Positions 8,089-15,498 of a DNA stretch of 43,885 nucleotides are shown in pieces. Where the stretch lies: positions 1 through 43,885 of IMG/VR virus record IMGVR_UViG_3300008050_000005; one strand, given 5' to 3'. This DNA is from a virus. Every line of letters begins with the position of its first letter. Position 1 is the first letter of the stretch. The position numbers and the translations under genes are program-made. A model generated the notes under the pieces. The model was given only the letters and a program-made list of their open reading frames with translations, made no database searches and had not been told where the DNA came from.

Positions 8089-8900
8089 TATTCGTCCTCC
8101 TGTACATCACTGAAGCAACCGCATCCACCCCACTCGAACATGTCTACATCCTTATCGTCACGTAGCCTAAGTTGCTTGAGTGTCAGTGGAGTAACAGTTC
8201 CACCGCTGCGATCACGTAAAATTGATACGTCTTTGTCTAATAGTTTTCGAATCTTCTCTTCGCCCTCTTCCCACTCCTTGTAGACGTCGGGCAACATCTT
8301 GTGGAGGTGCCTGAACGAGGCCATCCCGGACTTAATGCACCCACCCCCGCAGTTATTGTGTGGAAAACCTAGATCGTATAGCCTTGGTATCTCTAGCCCT
8401 TCTTCCTTTGCTAACTCTATGAGTTGTGGCTGTGTGAGTAGTGGTTTCTCCAGTAGCGTAGAGCCTAGCCAGTACGGTTCCCAGTTCTTTTTTGCTCGAT
8501 CCAGACGATGCTGCTCGTCCCAATTCATACCCAGCCAAAGCCTAACGGATGCGGCATCCGGGTAGTTGTCCTTGATCCACCTCTTGCTCAAGTCTCGCTT
8601 CAATATGCGTGAGCACGGGTCTGCGCGAGTATTGCCCAGGTACTTAACGTCAGCGAACACCTGAAACGGTGTGCGACCATCGGCGATGGAGATCAACTCT
8701 CCCCCAACATTTGCAGCGGCGTGATGCAAGAATTTATATAGCGTCAGATCCTCTATCAAGGTGTCCGTGAACAACAGCCGAAGCTTCGTAGTCTCTGGAC
8801 GCTGGGCTACTCTCTTGGCTACCGCCCACGAGCTAATGCCACCACTAAAGAATACTACATCGTCGATCATAGCGTTGTAAATTTCATTCGTCATGCTCAT
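8088..8900 (-). CDS. PP-loop (PAPS reductase-like) adenine nucleotide alpha hydrolase
   Basis: The protein has 270 aa. The PP-loop SGGISS (residues 19-24, within VVFFSGGISSWAVA) binds ATP in this superfamily. It is followed by LLFTDTLIED, a typical second strand, and a GRTPFQVF segment. Cysteine groups lie in ADPCSRILK, in NNCGGGCIKSG, and in GGCGCF at the C-terminus, consistent with a metal or Fe-S site. Family members include PAPS reductase, the tRNA thiolation enzymes and DndC of phosphorothioate DNA modification. A phage replication context favours nucleic-acid or nucleotide modification over sulfate assimilation, but no DndB, DndD or DndE partner is present. The substrate is unknown. Confidence 0.85.
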   Translation of the reverse strand: MSMTNEIYNAMIDDVVFFSGGISSWAVAKRVAQRPETTKLRLLFTDTLIEDLTLYKFLHHAAANVGGELISIADGRTPFQVFADVKYLGNTRADPCSRILKRDLSKRWIKDNYPDAASVRLWLGMNWDEQHRLDRAKKNWEPYWLGSTLLEKPLLTQPQLIELAKEEGLEIPRLYDLGFPHNNCGGGCIKSGMASFRHLHKMLPDVYKEWEEGEEKIRKLLDKDVSILRDRSGGTVTPLTLKQLRLRDDKDVDMFEWGGCGCFSDVQEDE

Positions 8901-9060
8901 ACTCCCTAATGTTTTCGTTTACCCAATCGCGTATCACTGGATCTTTCATAAGCTTTTCACGTAACTTTTTAAGCAGTTGCTTGTGGGCACTCTGCGCAGC
9001 AGCGTGTGTGATATTGAACTTACTGCCTATCTCTCTCCAGGTGGTTGGCTTGAACTCCAT
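8884..9060 (-). CDS. Small HTH protein, sigma region 4-like
   Basis: The protein has 58 aa when started at the ATG 9060-9058, which overlaps the TGA of the helicase gene (TGATG). A GTG nine bases earlier (9069) is the alternative start. The sequence WREIGSKFNITHAAAQSAHKQLLKKLREKL reads as a helix-turn-helix of the sigma-70 region 4 type: a regular helix, a turn at FNIT, and a recognition helix. It is probably a DNA-binding regulator, and in a phage with an integrase it could be a transcription switch or excisionase-like factor. It overlaps the next gene by 17 bases. Confidence 0.72.
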   Translation of the reverse strand: MEFKPTTWREIGSKFNITHAAAQSAHKQLLKKLREKLMKDPVIRDWVNENIREYEHDE

Positions 9061-10697
9061 CACTTCCACCCATTCGCTGCGATGGTGTCGATGATGCTTG
9101 CCGCCTCGGCTCGTGTCACGTCCGTGGGGTGACCGTGTTTTTTAAGAATGCGTGCTTGTTTTATAGAACAAAGGCCAGCCTTAACTCGACCGAAGCATGT
9201 TCGAACGAGGCGTTGTGCCTGTTTGTTGTCCATGTCTGTTGCGTCTACCCCAAACTTCAGGAGTATGGCAATCTGTTTGGTGCTGGCTGGTGGTGCTGAT
9301 GGGGTAGGGGCGTTGTCCATGTCCAACACATCGAACGGGTTAAACGTCTTGGTGTCGTACTTGGCTTTGGCTACCAGCTTTGCACGTCGTGCTGTCTCTC
9401 TTCTCTCCTCCTCCTCACGCTTTAGCCTCAACTCTTCGATGGCCTCCGCGAGTGTTTCGTCTGGATCGACAGATCCTTCTGAGTCAGCAGCTATTTTATT
9501 TGCAAGTGATACAACCTCGTCTGGTTGCTTGCCTCCAAGGATGTCCATTGGCGTGATCAGCTTGTGCCGACCAGCGTTACCAACGAAATCCAACACCTCA
9601 AGGAATGGCTTGCTTGAGCTGGCTATGGCAGCCCGACGCAGTGCAGGGGAGTCAGCGTCATCGGTATCGACAACGCCCGGCAACGGACGGGTGCCACGGC
9701 CAACCATTTGGCAGAAGAGGGAACGTGACTTAGTAGGTCGTGCGAGTACTACAACCTCTGTCGAGGGTGCGTCAAAGCCTTCAGTGAAGACGCCTACATT
9801 CACGAGTATCCTCGCCCTGCTCTCCTTGAAATCTTGTACCGAATGGTATCGCTCAAGTGGTGGTGTTTTACCACAAACCCATCGAGCACAGTCTGGTTCA
9901 TATCTATTTAATATCTCTGTTAACAGTTCAGCTGATCGGATGGATGGCAAGAAGACTAGCGTCTGCCTATCCTTTGCCAGTTCCAGGGTCGGCGCAGCGA
10001 TAGCGTGCAAATGCCTTTCCTCTTCCATTACCCTGGATAGATCAGCTCCGTTAAGATCGCCAGCTGTGGTTCGCACGGTTGAGTAGTCAAGACCCTCAAC
10101 GTACACCGACCGCTGGCGTATCGGCACGAGCCAGCCATCTGGGATAGCTTCGGCCAAGTCATATGAGTACGCCACATCATCAAACACAGCGCCCATCGCT
10201 AGCTCGTCAGCACGATCAGGCGTCGCTGTAACTCCGAGAGTTTTATGGTTGGGGTTTTCCTGCATGTGCTTGACGAGCCTGCGATAAGTTTTGGCTGGTG
10301 CATGGTGCGCTTCGTCAATTACCAACAGTGACCACTCGCTTGGATCATTCACTAACTCTTCTAGTCTCTTGTTGCCGTTGTTGGTTAGGGTTTGGATAGT
10401 TCCCACCACGATCTGTGGCTTGTCCCACCACCGCTGGTCAGCCTTGAACTCTGCCATCTCCACGCCAATCTCTTTACTGGTCATGCTCTCAAGTGTGTCG
10501 CACAGCTGCTTGATGAGCTCGCCACGGTGTGCAATAATCAGCACCCGACCACGGATAGCCATGTCAGCGATCTTTGATAGCACCACGGACTTGCCGAGTC
10601 CAGTAGCCATGACCAACAGCGAACTCTTATTATCTATAAGAGATTGCTTGACGCATTGGATAGCGTCCTGTTGGTACGGGCGTAGGACAAATGTCAT
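9060..10697 (-). CDS. SF2 DEAH-box DNA helicase
   Basis: The protein has 545 aa. The motifs in order are: the Q-motif-like LRPYQQDAI at the N-terminus; Walker A ATGLGKS (31-37); IIAHRGELIKQ (Ia); Walker B IDEAHHA with D128, E129, A130, H131; GVTATPDR (III); LVFLPS (IV); and QMVGRGTRPLPG (VI). This is the layout of RecG/UvsW/type III restriction-like SF2 helicases found in phage replication modules. The C-terminal 150 residues have charged helices and a TSKQIAILLKFGVDATDMDNKQA segment of SAP-like or helical-hairpin appearance. It probably remodels forks or recombination intermediates. It lies between the HTH/zinc protein and the small HTH gene. Confidence 0.92.
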   Translation of the reverse strand: MTFVLRPYQQDAIQCVKQSLIDNKSSLLVMATGLGKSVVLSKIADMAIRGRVLIIAHRGELIKQLCDTLESMTSKEIGVEMAEFKADQRWWDKPQIVVGTIQTLTNNGNKRLEELVNDPSEWSLLVIDEAHHAPAKTYRRLVKHMQENPNHKTLGVTATPDRADELAMGAVFDDVAYSYDLAEAIPDGWLVPIRQRSVYVEGLDYSTVRTTAGDLNGADLSRVMEEERHLHAIAAPTLELAKDRQTLVFLPSIRSAELLTEILNRYEPDCARWVCGKTPPLERYHSVQDFKESRARILVNVGVFTEGFDAPSTEVVVLARPTKSRSLFCQMVGRGTRPLPGVVDTDDADSPALRRAAIASSSKPFLEVLDFVGNAGRHKLITPMDILGGKQPDEVVSLANKIAADSEGSVDPDETLAEAIEELRLKREEEERRETARRAKLVAKAKYDTKTFNPFDVLDMDNAPTPSAPPASTKQIAILLKFGVDATDMDNKQAQRLVRTCFGRVKAGLCSIKQARILKKHGHPTDVTRAEAASIIDTIAANGWK

Positions 10698-10704
10698 GTG
10701 ACGC

Positions 10705-11415
10705 CTACTTAAATTCTACAGGGCGTCTATGAAACTGATCGTCCGTTATCCATCCAGTGCCACGACATAATCGGCAGCCGTCACCACCGCAAAGATAGCA
10801 CGAGTTTGATGGTCGCGAGTCTCGTAGCGATCTAATGGCGTCGCGGAAGACAGACCTTATTCGTTGCCAAGGGAGGTGCGCTCCAACAGGTGTGTCGGCG
10901 AACGCGTTAACCTCCATGCCAGCTTGCGTTAGCATACTAATCGCCTTGTCAAGTTGCTTGGTGTCAATCTTGTTCTGTGGCTTGAACGGTAAGCCAACGT
11001 CGGATGGTTCGTCCATGCAATCCTGAAGGTCATCCCATGCGAGATGGATATTGGTGCTCGTAGCGCCACCGTCACTAGCCTTCGCGCGTTCGACTACCTC
11101 TTCTCTGTGTGTCTCTGGCACAGCGTTTAGCTCTCGACCAGCACGACGAGACGGTAGGTTATACTCTTGCGCGGTCTTATCCTCCGATAGCATCCGATGG
11201 ATAGAGCTCGTGGCAAGGTGAAAGTTATCTGAGCAAAAGCTGTTGAATGTTTTATGCGTGCTAAGAAATAACTTTCGATCTCGCAATTCTCTCAGTGCGT
11301 CCAGCGCGTTGACGATTGCGGATTCGTTTTCTTTGACGATGCTGACGAGCGTGTCTCGATCCGTGAGATCGTGCTCGGTCATCTCAAGCGCGTCCATGCG
11401 CCGTACCTTATTCAT
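10705..11415 (-). CDS. HTH DNA-binding protein with C-terminal zinc ribbon
   Basis: The protein has 236 aa. The stretch ALRELRDRKLFLSTHKTFNSFCSDNF followed by LATSSIHRML matches a motif common in phage and plasmid DNA-binding proteins (RD.kLY..THxTFe.YC...W..s...aYqli). A conserved RAGRELNAVPETHREEV segment follows. The C-terminus carries CYLCGGDGCRLCRGTGW, four cysteines in a DnaJ-like CxxC repeat that probably holds zinc. It stands directly upstream of the helicase, so a role in replication initiation or in regulation of this block is plausible. The ribosome site is AAGGGG six bases before the ATG. The exact function is unknown. Confidence 0.78.
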   Translation of the reverse strand: MNKVRRMDALEMTEHDLTDRDTLVSIVKENESAIVNALDALRELRDRKLFLSTHKTFNSFCSDNFHLATSSIHRMLSEDKTAQEYNLPSRRAGRELNAVPETHREEVVERAKASDGGATSTNIHLAWDDLQDCMDEPSDVGLPFKPQNKIDTKQLDKAISMLTQAGMEVNAFADTPVGAHLPWQRIRSVFRDAIRSLRDSRPSNSCYLCGGDGCRLCRGTGWITDDQFHRRPVEFK

Positions 11416-11418
11416 TGC

Positions 11419-12009
11419 TTACCCCTTTGTAAGTTGTGGGATGTCGGTTGATGGGTAGAATTTATCATGCGCTGGCTCGATCTCAACCCCAGCAGGGATA
11501 TCACCTGTTGCCAATATATACTCAAGGATAGGAGTCTTCCTCGCCAGCTTCAGGTCGAAGGCTTTCTGTAGCTCCATCCGTGTCTCATGATCTTGGTTGT
11601 CGAACCAATCTTTAAATGCCTGCTCGTCTAGGACGATCAGTTTATCTTTGACCTTCCTGTATCCTGCTGTACCGCCGAGGTACTTAACAGACTTCTTCTT
11701 CCCACCTTGCTTCATTATATCTTCTGTAACTATTGACTCTAGGGTAGCACCGAATCGAAACTGTAACGCCTGCCGACGAGCTTTAAGCTGACGAAGGAGA
11801 GCCTTGCTCTGCTCCTTAATTCTATTCTCTAGCATCTTGGTCTCTTCAAGCTTGCGAAGATACCAATCAGGTAGCCACATGGTGTCCTCTCTGTCGGCGA
11901 GTGCGTTGCATTCTATTCGGAGGTTGTTGCTCTCCTCCTCTATCAACTCCTCGTCGGTTTCTGCAAGAATTTCTTGCCCTAGCAATGGATGTGGTCTACT
12001 TTCGGTCAT
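11419..12009 (-). CDS. Gam/Gp157-like protein (candidate nuclease inhibitor)
   Basis: The protein has 196 aa. A long N-terminal coiled coil (residues about 20-90, with MLENRIKEQSKALLRQLKARRQALQF) leads to a compact domain: KKSVKYLGGTAGYRKVKDKLIVLDEQAFKDWF and LEYILATGDIPAGVEIE at the end. This build, coiled coil then G.i.fr....i.v.de.a...w and a final tG.iP.GVei, is that of the Mu Gam and Siphovirus Gp157 families. Gam protects linear DNA ends against host exonucleases. It stands next to a candidate annealing protein, as expected in a recombination cassette. Its ATG overlaps the end of a short upstream frame. Confidence 0.68.
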   Translation of the reverse strand: MTESRPHPLLGQEILAETDEELIEEESNNLRIECNALADREDTMWLPDWYLRKLEETKMLENRIKEQSKALLRQLKARRQALQFRFGATLESIVTEDIMKQGGKKKSVKYLGGTAGYRKVKDKLIVLDEQAFKDWFDNQDHETRMELQKAFDLKLARKTPILEYILATGDIPAGVEIEPAHDKFYPSTDIPQLTKG

Positions 12010-12175
12010 CGGTATTGTCCTCTATAATTTTTTCAGCCCATTTTATTCCAGTGTCTGTGATCTTTACGCCTAGTATGTCATCCCCATCCATCTTCAACTC
12101 GACCGCGCCGTCCTTGGCTAGATCGAGAAGAAGATTTTGGAGGATAGTTTTATGCGTCTCCGAATGGATGATCAA
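11996..12175 (-). CDS. Possible short overlapping gene with non-ATG start
   Basis: This 59-codon frame fills the only gap in the recombination cassette. It ends at the TAG 11998-11996, overlapping the ATG of the Gam-like gene. No ATG opens it. A TTG at 12175-12173 directly abuts an AGGAGG, which is too close, and ATC codons follow three and six bases later. The product (HKTILQNLLLDLAKDGAVELKMDGDDILGVKITDTGIKWAEKII) looks like a small winged-helix or alpha/beta domain with good codon-level sense. An internal ATG would leave only about 28 residues. The frame is probably real with an unusual start, or a decayed gene. Confidence 0.45.
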   Translation of the reverse strand: MIIHSETHKTILQNLLLDLAKDGAVELKMDGDDILGVKITDTGIKWAEKIIEDNTDDRK

Positions 12176-13034
12176 CCTCCTCTAGATCAACTGCACCAAC
12201 CGCTACCTCTTCGAGAACTTTTAGATCTTGGACGTTGTGCCCATAATCATTGGTGGTGTATGAGACCTCGATGCTGTTGCCATCCTTTAACGCTTTCTTG
12301 GCAGCCTCTGCTAGCCATGGCGCGAAGGTGTCGAAGGTCATGCCTTCGCCAGTGCTGATCGCTACACATGGTGCTCCTGACTTGCCAACCAGTGGCGTAC
12401 CATCACGCTTCATCTTGTCACTCACGTCAGTCACAGTGTATGTCCCAACACCATTGTTACCAGCAACTGGAGTGTGTTTCTTTGTTGCTTGCTGTGGTGC
12501 TGGCGTTGCTGGAGCGCCTTGTTCTGCGAACGTCATCTCCTCGGCAGGAGTATCTGATGTCGCACCGAGTAGGATATATAACGCACCAAAGTTGACGCGA
12601 CATAACTTAGCAACCGCTCGTGTTTGACACATAGATTTCTTTGCGTATAGTTGCTGGACTGCCCATCGTGGTTCGTCCATGCCAAGATACCCATGCGCCC
12701 ACGCTACCTTGACACCATCCCTAAGTAGCCACGCCTTTGCCCTGTAGAATGGGACTTCGTCACCCGTAGGGAAGTACTCGGTGTCATCAACTGACACAGT
12801 AAAGCCTAGCGTTTGTGCGATAGCCTCACCCCCACCGACCTTCATGTACTTCTCGTCCTTGCCTGTGTCTAACAGGTGGTGCTTCTTGATCTGCGGAGCG
12901 AGAGCCTTGATCAGCTCCCTGTTCTCGACGATCCGCTCTTGGATAGTCTTCTCAGATTGCTCAACCGCTGGCAAGTTTTCTCCTGCTATTTCGATTGCCG
13001 TTTCTTCTTGGTTTGTTTTTTCTGGGTTAGACAT
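12150..13034 (-). CDS. Candidate recombination protein with annealing-like and OB-fold parts
   Basis: The protein has 294 aa when started at MSNPEKTNQE (ATG 13034-13032), which has GGAAGG five bases upstream. A longer frame exists but lacks a ribosome site. Residues about 60-165 contain YMKVGGGEAIAQTLGF, WLLRDGVKVAWAHGYLGMDEPRWAV, and KSMCQTRAVAKLCRVNFGALYILLG, followed by TPAEEM. This pattern recurs in phage proteins beside recombination genes that I take for RecT/Erf-like annealing proteins. The last 85 residues (TYTVTDVSDKMKRDGTPLVG to VQDLKVLE) read as an OB fold that would bind single-stranded DNA. With the Gam-like protein it forms a plausible recombination pair. Confidence 0.65.
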   Translation of the reverse strand: MSNPEKTNQEETAIEIAGENLPAVEQSEKTIQERIVENRELIKALAPQIKKHHLLDTGKDEKYMKVGGGEAIAQTLGFTVSVDDTEYFPTGDEVPFYRAKAWLLRDGVKVAWAHGYLGMDEPRWAVQQLYAKKSMCQTRAVAKLCRVNFGALYILLGATSDTPAEEMTFAEQGAPATPAPQQATKKHTPVAGNNGVGTYTVTDVSDKMKRDGTPLVGKSGAPCVAISTGEGMTFDTFAPWLAEAAKKALKDGNSIEVSYTTNDYGHNVQDLKVLEEVAVGAVDLEEVDHPFGDA

Positions 13035-13317
13035 TTTGACCTTCCAATGCTGTTTCAACGATGACCTTACTGTCATCTGCTTCTTTTTGAATCTCGTGCT
13101 TAGTCATTTCCATATTCGCCTCAACGATCTCGTTATGCGCCTCGACAGATCGAGTCTGCACGATGAACGCTAGGCGGTGGATAAGATCAGCCGTCTCCGG
13201 ATGATCCTCGACTATGGCTGACGTCAGCCCCTTGAACATCTCGCAGTCTCTCGACATACCTTGCAGTATGTTGACGATTGTGACCACTCGTTCCTTACTT
13301 AAAAATAAATTTCCCAT
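13027..13317 (-). CDS. Small helical protein upstream of recombination gene, unknown
   Basis: The protein has 96 aa and is entirely helical in appearance, with a C-terminal acidic coiled-coil region (EAHNEIVEANMEMTKHEIQKEADDSKVIVE). AAGGAG lies seven bases before the ATG, and its end overlaps the next start by eight bases. No family is recognised. It stands between the integrase and the annealing-like protein. A role as accessory factor to either is possible but unsupported. Confidence 0.72.
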   Translation of the reverse strand: MGNLFLSKERVVTIVNILQGMSRDCEMFKGLTSAIVEDHPETADLIHRLAFIVQTRSVEAHNEIVEANMEMTKHEIQKEADDSKVIVETALEGQNV

Positions 13318-13341
13318 TTCAATGCTCCTTCTTGATAGGGT

Positions 13342-14331
13342 TTACTTGTACAAGTCAGCTGGCACTTCAAGATAGTGCTTACGACTGACGGCTTCTGAAT
13401 GTCCCATCCACTTGGCTACCACGTAGCTCGGATAAGACTGATGCCACAGAACATCACGAGTTCTGCGGAATGTTTGGCAAGTTATTTTGTCGGTGATCCC
13501 CACTTGTTTTCTTATTGAATCCAGTACTTTCAAAATCATATTATGTTTATACCACATGGCGCTACAAAAGTCATCGTCTGCTACCGCTAAATCTCTTGAC
13601 AAAATGTCTTTCAACTCAGGCTCTATGCGAACGACCCTTGTCTTAGACTTGGAAGTGACGTGACCTACACGGTTCCGGATAGTTATCTTCCCGCCAGGTA
13701 GATCAACGTCACCCCACTTGAGGTTGAAGGCTTCCATCTTGCGGAGTCCAGCGTAGAAGAGTAAGCCGACTAAAGACTTATACGCTCCCGCCTCGTCCAC
13801 GATAGCTCGTCCCTCCTCCTCGGATAGTATTCGGTGCTCGACATCACGAGTCGGAGCTGTCCCTGAAACATGATCGAACGGATTGAATTTTAAACGATCC
13901 TCCTTGAGCGCCCAACTAAAGATGACCTTCGCCACCCTGATATGCTTGCACACTGTGCTCTCTGACATCTTGCCTGCCAGCCAGAGCCTGAAGTCAGCAG
14001 CGCCTACGCGACTGAAGCAGTCCAAGGCACGGTCACCGAAGTACTCAGTGAGCAGGCTGAATGTCTGCTGCTGGATAGCCTTAGTGCTCGGCTGCAAGGC
14101 GCTGTCCCTTCGGATGAAGTACTGCGTCTTCCACTCGGATAGTTTTGGCGAGGATAACATATCGGTGAGCCTTGGATACAACTCGAATTCGATTGCGAGC
14201 TCCTGTACCCTAGCCTCCGCACCCCGCTTGGATAGATGCCTCTTGTGTCCTAGTGACTTGCGTCGGCGCTTGCCACGCGAGTCAGTCCAGCCCACTTGCC
14301 AGTAGTCTCCGTTACTTGATAGTCGTATCAT
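13342..14331 (-). CDS. int: Tyrosine-type site-specific integrase
   Basis: The protein has 329 aa. There is an N-terminal arm-binding-like strand region, a SAM-like core-binding domain (about 60-155), then the catalytic domain. Catalytic residues seen are R197 in YAGLRKME, a lysine in SKSKTRVV (about 228-230), R289 in QTFRRT, H311 in WMGHS and nucleophile Y320 in KHYLEV. The residue three before R289, normally His, is Gln286. The C-terminal VVAKWMGHSEAVSRKHYLEVPADLYK reminds me of planctomycete integrases, a hint at the host from memory only. It would integrate the genome into the host chromosome. No excisionase or attP could be placed. The ATG overlaps the upstream stop (ATGA). Confidence 0.93.
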   Translation of the reverse strand: MIRLSSNGDYWQVGWTDSRGKRRRKSLGHKRHLSKRGAEARVQELAIEFELYPRLTDMLSSPKLSEWKTQYFIRRDSALQPSTKAIQQQTFSLLTEYFGDRALDCFSRVGAADFRLWLAGKMSESTVCKHIRVAKVIFSWALKEDRLKFNPFDHVSGTAPTRDVEHRILSEEEGRAIVDEAGAYKSLVGLLFYAGLRKMEAFNLKWGDVDLPGGKITIRNRVGHVTSKSKTRVVRIEPELKDILSRDLAVADDDFCSAMWYKHNMILKVLDSIRKQVGITDKITCQTFRRTRDVLWHQSYPSYVVAKWMGHSEAVSRKHYLEVPADLYK

Positions 14332-14693
14332 CCTATCACCAACAATTCTGGTTTACAGACCTCTATTGCGTCAGCAAGGGCTAACCGTAAATTATAGACC
14401 CGATAAACCCCATTGTATGGTGTGGTCGTGTCTGCCACCCTTTCCCATAACTCCTCTTGGGTAATATCTCCAGCGTATCCCTCAAACAATTTGATGTGCC
14501 AAGGATAGAGTGCATCATATTTCCCACCCCAAAACACGCCAAAGTTTTGATGGACGCTACCCGTATACCCTATGTAGTCGGCTCGTTGACCGCCTGCTTT
14601 CCTACGGCGTAACCAACCAAATCTTCTCACAAGACCCAGTTGCGTTTCATATTCTATAGGCTTAGTAATCTTGGTAGGTTTTCGTCTAGGCAT
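14328..14693 (-). CDS. Unknown basic protein upstream of integrase
   Basis: The protein has 121 aa. The first 45 residues are basic (MPRRKPTKITKP, then RRFGWLRRRKAGGQR). A second part is rich in Tyr, Trp and Gly (GYTGSVHQNFGVFWGGKYDALYPWHIKLFEG) and ends in a helix. A good ribosome site (AGAGGAGC) lies seven bases before the ATG. It overlaps the integrase start by four bases (ATGA), so it is co-translated with the integrase. Its small size, basic head and coupling to the integrase would suit an excisionase or directionality factor, but the sequence does not show an excisionase fold. Unknown. Confidence 0.7.
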   Translation of the reverse strand: MPRRKPTKITKPIEYETQLGLVRRFGWLRRRKAGGQRADYIGYTGSVHQNFGVFWGGKYDALYPWHIKLFEGYAGDITQEELWERVADTTTPYNGVYRVYNLRLALADAIEVCKPELLVIG

Positions 14694-14868
14694 TGCGAAT
14701 GCTCCTCTCTGCTAACGCCTCTTCGAGCGCCACCTTGACGGCTATGTACATGGGCACTTTAGCGCCTTGAATAGCACTCTCCGCTTCGAGCTGGTCAGCA
14801 AATTGCCGAGCCAGTTCCAGAATCTTGAGCTCTTTTGGTAGTTGTAGTGTTGTAAATTTTGCTTTCAT
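14686..14868 (-). CDS. Small protein, possibly ribbon-helix-helix-like
   Basis: The protein has 60 aa. It has a short N-terminal strand (KFTTLQLPKEL) followed by two helices (KILELARQFADQLEAESAIQ, then YIAVKVALEEALAER). That is the outline of small RHH DNA-binding proteins, though no RHH signature can be verified by eye. GGAGAATATT precedes the ATG. It follows a strong hairpin and an AACTATCC motif in the 116-bp upstream gap and overlaps the next gene by eight bases. If it binds DNA it could regulate the integrase operon. Confidence 0.65.
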   Translation of the reverse strand: MKAKFTTLQLPKELKILELARQFADQLEAESAIQGAKVPMYIAVKVALEEALAERSIRNA

Positions 14869-14984
14869 AATATTCTCCAGTTGGGGATAGTTTGGTGTAT
14901 AATCTCAGATGTCCTTCACTTGGTAGGTGAAAGATTGAGCCCCTAGATGGACGGTTTCCGCCTGAGTCTAGGGGCTCTTTATAT
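14869..14984. promoter_or_regulatory. Intergenic structure: strong hairpin and plus-strand TATAAT
   Basis: The gap holds a perfect 11-bp inverted repeat, GAGCCCCTAGA (14937-14947) and TCTAGGGGCTC (14967-14977), with CGG/CCG pairing inside the loop. A smaller TTCAC/GTGAA stem-loop lies at about 14914-14930. On the minus strand the large hairpin immediately follows the stop of gene 14985-15269, as a 3' end or processing structure. On the plus strand a TATAAT (14898-14903) precedes both hairpins, and TTTATAT follows the large one. This would suit a short antisense transcript of about 70 nt ending at a terminator. No good -35 box is visible. Which strand is used is undecided. Confidence 0.5.
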
Positions 14985-15269
14985 CTACTTCTTTCTGACG
15001 ATCAAGGCATCGGGCAAGGCGTGTTGGATAATGAGTCCAGCTGCCAGCTCCGTGTAGCCTTCAAGCTCACGAGTCTTACGCTCGATGATCTCGCCCACGA
15101 GTTTAAGCTTCTCCTCGATGGCGAGATGCTCAAGTTCAAACACATGGTCTGTCTCAGCCCATGTGCCGATCAGTTCGTTCTTGCTATTCACGCTTATGTG
15201 ATCCCATGTAATTTCTGTCTTAATATCTGCATGGTTTGGGATATCTCTATGGAATTTACTTTGTCTCAT
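14985..15269 (-). CDS. Small acidic early protein, unknown
   Basis: The protein has 94 aa. An N-terminal beta-like part (IKTEITWDHISVNSKNELIGTW) is followed by a helical, charged middle (ELEHLAIEEKLKLVGEIIERKTRELEGYTELAAGLI). No family is recognised. It overlaps the DUF551-like gene upstream by 14 bases and is followed directly by a strong hairpin, so it is probably the last gene of an early transcription or processing unit. Confidence 0.72.
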   Translation of the reverse strand: MRQSKFHRDIPNHADIKTEITWDHISVNSKNELIGTWAETDHVFELEHLAIEEKLKLVGEIIERKTRELEGYTELAAGLIIQHALPDALIVRKK

Positions 15270-15498
15270 TGGATGCCTCCTTCAGGGGCATGGGCGCCCA
15301 AAAGTCAGGCTCGCCCATATCGTTATCGTTATCGTTATTGAACGCTTCGTACTCATCATTGTCAACTTTTCTTTCAACCGTGATGATGGCTGGGTGTGGA
15401 TCACAGAGGTAGAGCCCAAAGACCTTCTCCCCCTCCTCTGGCTTCTGCTCTTTCAGTGTCATCCACGGTTCGATCTTTATTATCGCTGGCTTATTCAT
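15256..15498 (-). CDS. DUF551-like small protein
   Basis: The protein has 80 aa. The pattern WMTLKEQKPEEGEKVFGLYL at the start and EPDFWAPMPL at the end matches the DUF551 layout (W.....lPeeg..Vlv...., then thW.plP.pp), a small domain common in phages and of unknown function. A run of alternating Asn-Asp (FNNDNDNDMGEPD) is encoded by a short GATAAC-type DNA repeat around 15319-15340 and interrupts the domain just before the final motif. Its end overlaps the next gene by 14 bases. Confidence 0.78.
   Translation of the reverse strand: MNKPAIIKIEPWMTLKEQKPEEGEKVFGLYLCDPHPAIITVERKVDNDEYEAFNNDNDNDMGEPDFWAPMPLKEASNETK

Noticed and set aside
9148-10086. 312-codon open frame on the plus strand opposite the helicase
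   Set aside because: The helicase motifs on the minus strand are unambiguous, and the plus-strand product is a Ser/Arg-rich shadow.
14898-14984. tRNA or tRNA-like attachment site near the integrase
   Set aside because: The stems do not form a cloverleaf, there is no T-loop consensus and no CCA end. Only two stacked hairpins are supported.
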